Assembly: GCA_002698785.1 (NCBI GenBank)
Contig: PAAG01000047.1
Coordinates: forward strand, 310,001 to 374,000
Direction: 5' to 3'
Length of the DNA stretch: 64,000 bases
DNA from: Verrucomicrobiales bacterium
GTDB taxonomy: Bacteria > Verrucomicrobiota > Verrucomicrobiia > Verrucomicrobiales > DEV007
Within the stretch, counting starts at the first letter, position 1. Each line of letters opens with the position of its first letter. This document shows positions 62,571 through 64,000 of the stretch, one piece after another. The translations under genes were made by a program, and so were the position numbers. The notes below the pieces were generated by a model. That model saw nothing but the letters and a program-made list of their open reading frames with translations, was not told where the DNA came from and did no database searches.

Positions 62571-63359
62571 TTATTGAGCGGCAACCTCGCCTTCTCTAGG
62601 CTGCTCCACTCTGAGCTCGATATCAAATCCCGCACCGTCCACGGTGATATCTGGAGTCGTCCGCATGCGATAGTCTCCCACCATCACCTCTGCATCCTCT
62701 CCGGGAAGCACGAGGGCCTGAGGAGCTGTCAAAAGATCGACATCATTATAGGCTAGCAGCTCCTGTGTTACTTCCGCCATCTCGGCAGACTCCCAGGCCT
62801 CGCCATGCTGAAGGGTGTTCCCAGCAGTCGTCTGGAGAGAATCGAGTCCCACCGACAACATGGCTTCCGCTCCCATCGAAAGATGCCTGGTCGCGAGATG
62901 AATCGCCGTCTCTCCGTCCGCCATCGTCTGCAGAGTCGGCTCTACAATCGCGAATTGAAATCTACCATCTGCCGTCTGGTATCCACCGGTCACGAGAACT
63001 TCTCCTTTTCGAATCGTCGTCCGCAAAGTGGAACTCAGTATATCTTCCCTTAGCGGCTTCAGCACCTCATCCAGTTGCCCCCGCAATTTCTCTTTCTCCT
63101 CTTCCACCAGAATCAGGTCACTCGCCAGTCCACTGACATCCATCGTCACCCCTCCTTCTTCCCTGTCGAACTTCGAATATTGTCCGAGTCGATTTTCTAC
63201 CACCCTCCGGGAAGAACGCTCACCCAGAGCCAGCTCTTTTCTCAATTCCCTGTTTTCCGTGCGAAGACTCTCCACCTTCCCCTGATAGTAGGCGACTACG
63301 CCCACGACCACGGCAGCAGCCACGAGACTGATAGCAAAAACGGAAGAGTTGGACTTCAT
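62571..63359 (-). CDS. Membrane-anchored coiled-coil protein with secretin-like C-terminus
   Basis: A 262-residue protein with an N-terminal membrane helix (VFAISLVAAAVVVGVVAYYQ), a coiled coil (KVESLRTENRELRKELALG; EEEKEKLRGQLDEVLKPL) and a C-terminal beta domain. The segment VDLLTAPQALVLPGEDAEVM resembles the strand of secretin proteins that ends in L-S-A-P-x-V-T-T-L-x-G. I start at ATG 63359, where the helix begins. No secretin gene is in view, so the resemblance is only suggestive. Confidence 0.75.
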   Translation of the reverse strand: MKSNSSVFAISLVAAAVVVGVVAYYQGKVESLRTENRELRKELALGERSSRRVVENRLGQYSKFDREEGGVTMDVSGLASDLILVEEEKEKLRGQLDEVLKPLREDILSSTLRTTIRKGEVLVTGGYQTADGRFQFAIVEPTLQTMADGETAIHLATRHLSMGAEAMLSVGLDSLQTTAGNTLQHGEAWESAEMAEVTQELLAYNDVDLLTAPQALVLPGEDAEVMVGDYRMRTTPDITVDGAGFDIELRVEQPREGEVAAQ

Positions 63360-63643
63360 GTGCGGCAACCAATCGGGAATCCGATAACGACACCCTATTC
63401 TTGCCGGAAGTCGCCTCAGAGTCAATCATACCCTTAAGGAGGGTGAAACACTTCTTGTCTCGTTCTTCGCAAGTGTTTGGCAGCCAGAAACATTTCGACC
63501 CCACTACATTCTCACAGAATCCATTTTTTATCGCAGAACACCCCAGCACCGCCCTGTTTCGTAACTACCCATTGAAATACTATTCAAAAAATCACTTAAC
63601 TTTTCGCGAAAATCGGCGATCTTAGCAGCCCTCAGCCCCCGAT

Positions 63644-63997
63644 ATGGATAAAGACGAAACCGTAGAACTCGAAGGAACCATTCACACTGTCCTGCCCGGA
63701 ACAATGTTCCGAGTGGAGTTGGATAATGGTCACCTTGTGCTGGCCCACATCTCGGGCAAGATGAGAAAACGGTTCATTCGTTTGGTAGCTGGAGACCGGG
63801 TAAAAATTGAAATGTCTCCCTACGACACTGAGAAAGCTAGAATCGTTTACCGAGTCGACGCTCGTGGTCCCAGACAGGGAGGTCATCCAGGAAGACGCCG
63901 CTCACCGCGCAGTATGGCTCGCCCAGGTCAGCCCAAAAAGCGACCCAAGCCAAATCCAACACCCCGTCGTGGAGGTGGTGGCGGCAAGAAGAAGTAA
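63644..63997 (+). CDS. infA: Translation initiation factor IF-1 with basic C-terminal extension
   Basis: A 117-residue protein whose first 70 residues form the IF-1 OB fold ([40 protein letters not shown]). IF-1 is normally about 72 residues; here 45 more, rich in Arg, Pro, Gly and Lys, follow ([20 protein letters not shown]). It binds the 30S A site during initiation. The tail could bind RNA. It ends at the window edge. Confidence 0.93.
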   Translation: MDKDETVELEGTIHTVLPGTMFRVELDNGHLVLAHISGKMRKRFIRLVAGDRVKIEMSPYDTEKARIVYRVDARGPRQGGHPGRRRSPRSMARPGQPKKRPKPNPTPRRGGGGGKKK

Positions 63998-64000
63998 CCT

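Noticed and set aside
1-64000. Possible tRNA genes or insertion sequences
   Set aside because: No GTTCGA-type T-arm with a matching acceptor stem and no transposase or terminal inverted repeats were seen in the intergenic regions.

Overview
The window looks like chromosomal DNA of a Verrucomicrobiota (PVC-group) bacterium. The basis is gene content: a DUF1501 Tat-exported protein, a planctomycete-type cytochrome c fused to a WD40 propeller, a secreted sulfatase beside a Tat-exported Gfo/Idh/MocA protein, malectin and thrombospondin-3 modules in a giant secreted dehydrogenase, an ExbB/ExbD/TPR operon, and few strong Shine-Dalgarno sites. WaaA (Kdo transferase) and AsmA-like genes point to a Gram-negative envelope. 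No tRNA, rRNA, CRISPR array, insertion sequence or replication origin was seen. The species cannot be named from the sequence.

Layout. 1-7.2 kb: secreted PPC-domain protein (cut by the window edge), DUF1501 protein, and a divergent cytochrome c/WD40/coiled-coil protein. 7.2-11.2 kb: a small gene overlapping a nucleotidyltransferase (possible toxin-antitoxin pair), then a sulfatase and an oxidoreductase that probably act in polysaccharide use. 11.2-17.3 kb: an accessory island with an orphan antitoxin, a 1529-residue P-loop ATPase with an N-terminal Cap4/DUF4297-like nuclease region and long helical-repeat tail (a probable STAND/Avs-type defence protein), and a broken secreted-protein gene. 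17.3-20.4 kb: a winged-helix regulator, a release-factor-like baeRF protein, and the bicarbonate transporter SbtA with its PII-like partner SbtB. 20.7-28.1 kb: a coiled-coil protein, a 2011-residue secreted sugar dehydrogenase/diheme cytochrome/malectin/TSP3 protein, and a small anchored protein.

28.2-31.5 kb: a low-molecular-weight phosphatase plus fructosamine kinase pair (likely protein deglycation), a second Cys phosphatase, and small secreted proteins including an EF-hand protein. 31.6-38.2 kb: HtpG, two overlapping SPFH proteins and an AsmA-like protein, all on the minus strand. 38.4-42.7 kb: rsmD, waaA, plsY, gpsA and a membrane protein on the plus strand, serving ribosome, LPS and phospholipid synthesis. 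42.7-50.5 kb: a WbuC-type cupin, a small membrane protein, and an ExbB-ExbD-ExbD-ExbD-TPR-TPR energy-transduction operon. 50.5-57.2 kb: ABC ATPase, nadD, corA, MscS with a DUF432-like partner, and a DUF4403-like protein. 57.2-64 kb: a tandem alpha/beta hydrolase, an animal-type heme peroxidase, a NADAR protein, an anchored protein and infA with a basic tail.

The strongest candidate for a poorly described system is the nuclease-STAND ATPase at 12217-16806 in its island. The regulator-baeRF-SbtA-SbtB cluster is the next most interesting, because it links a ribosome-associated fold to bicarbonate uptake.
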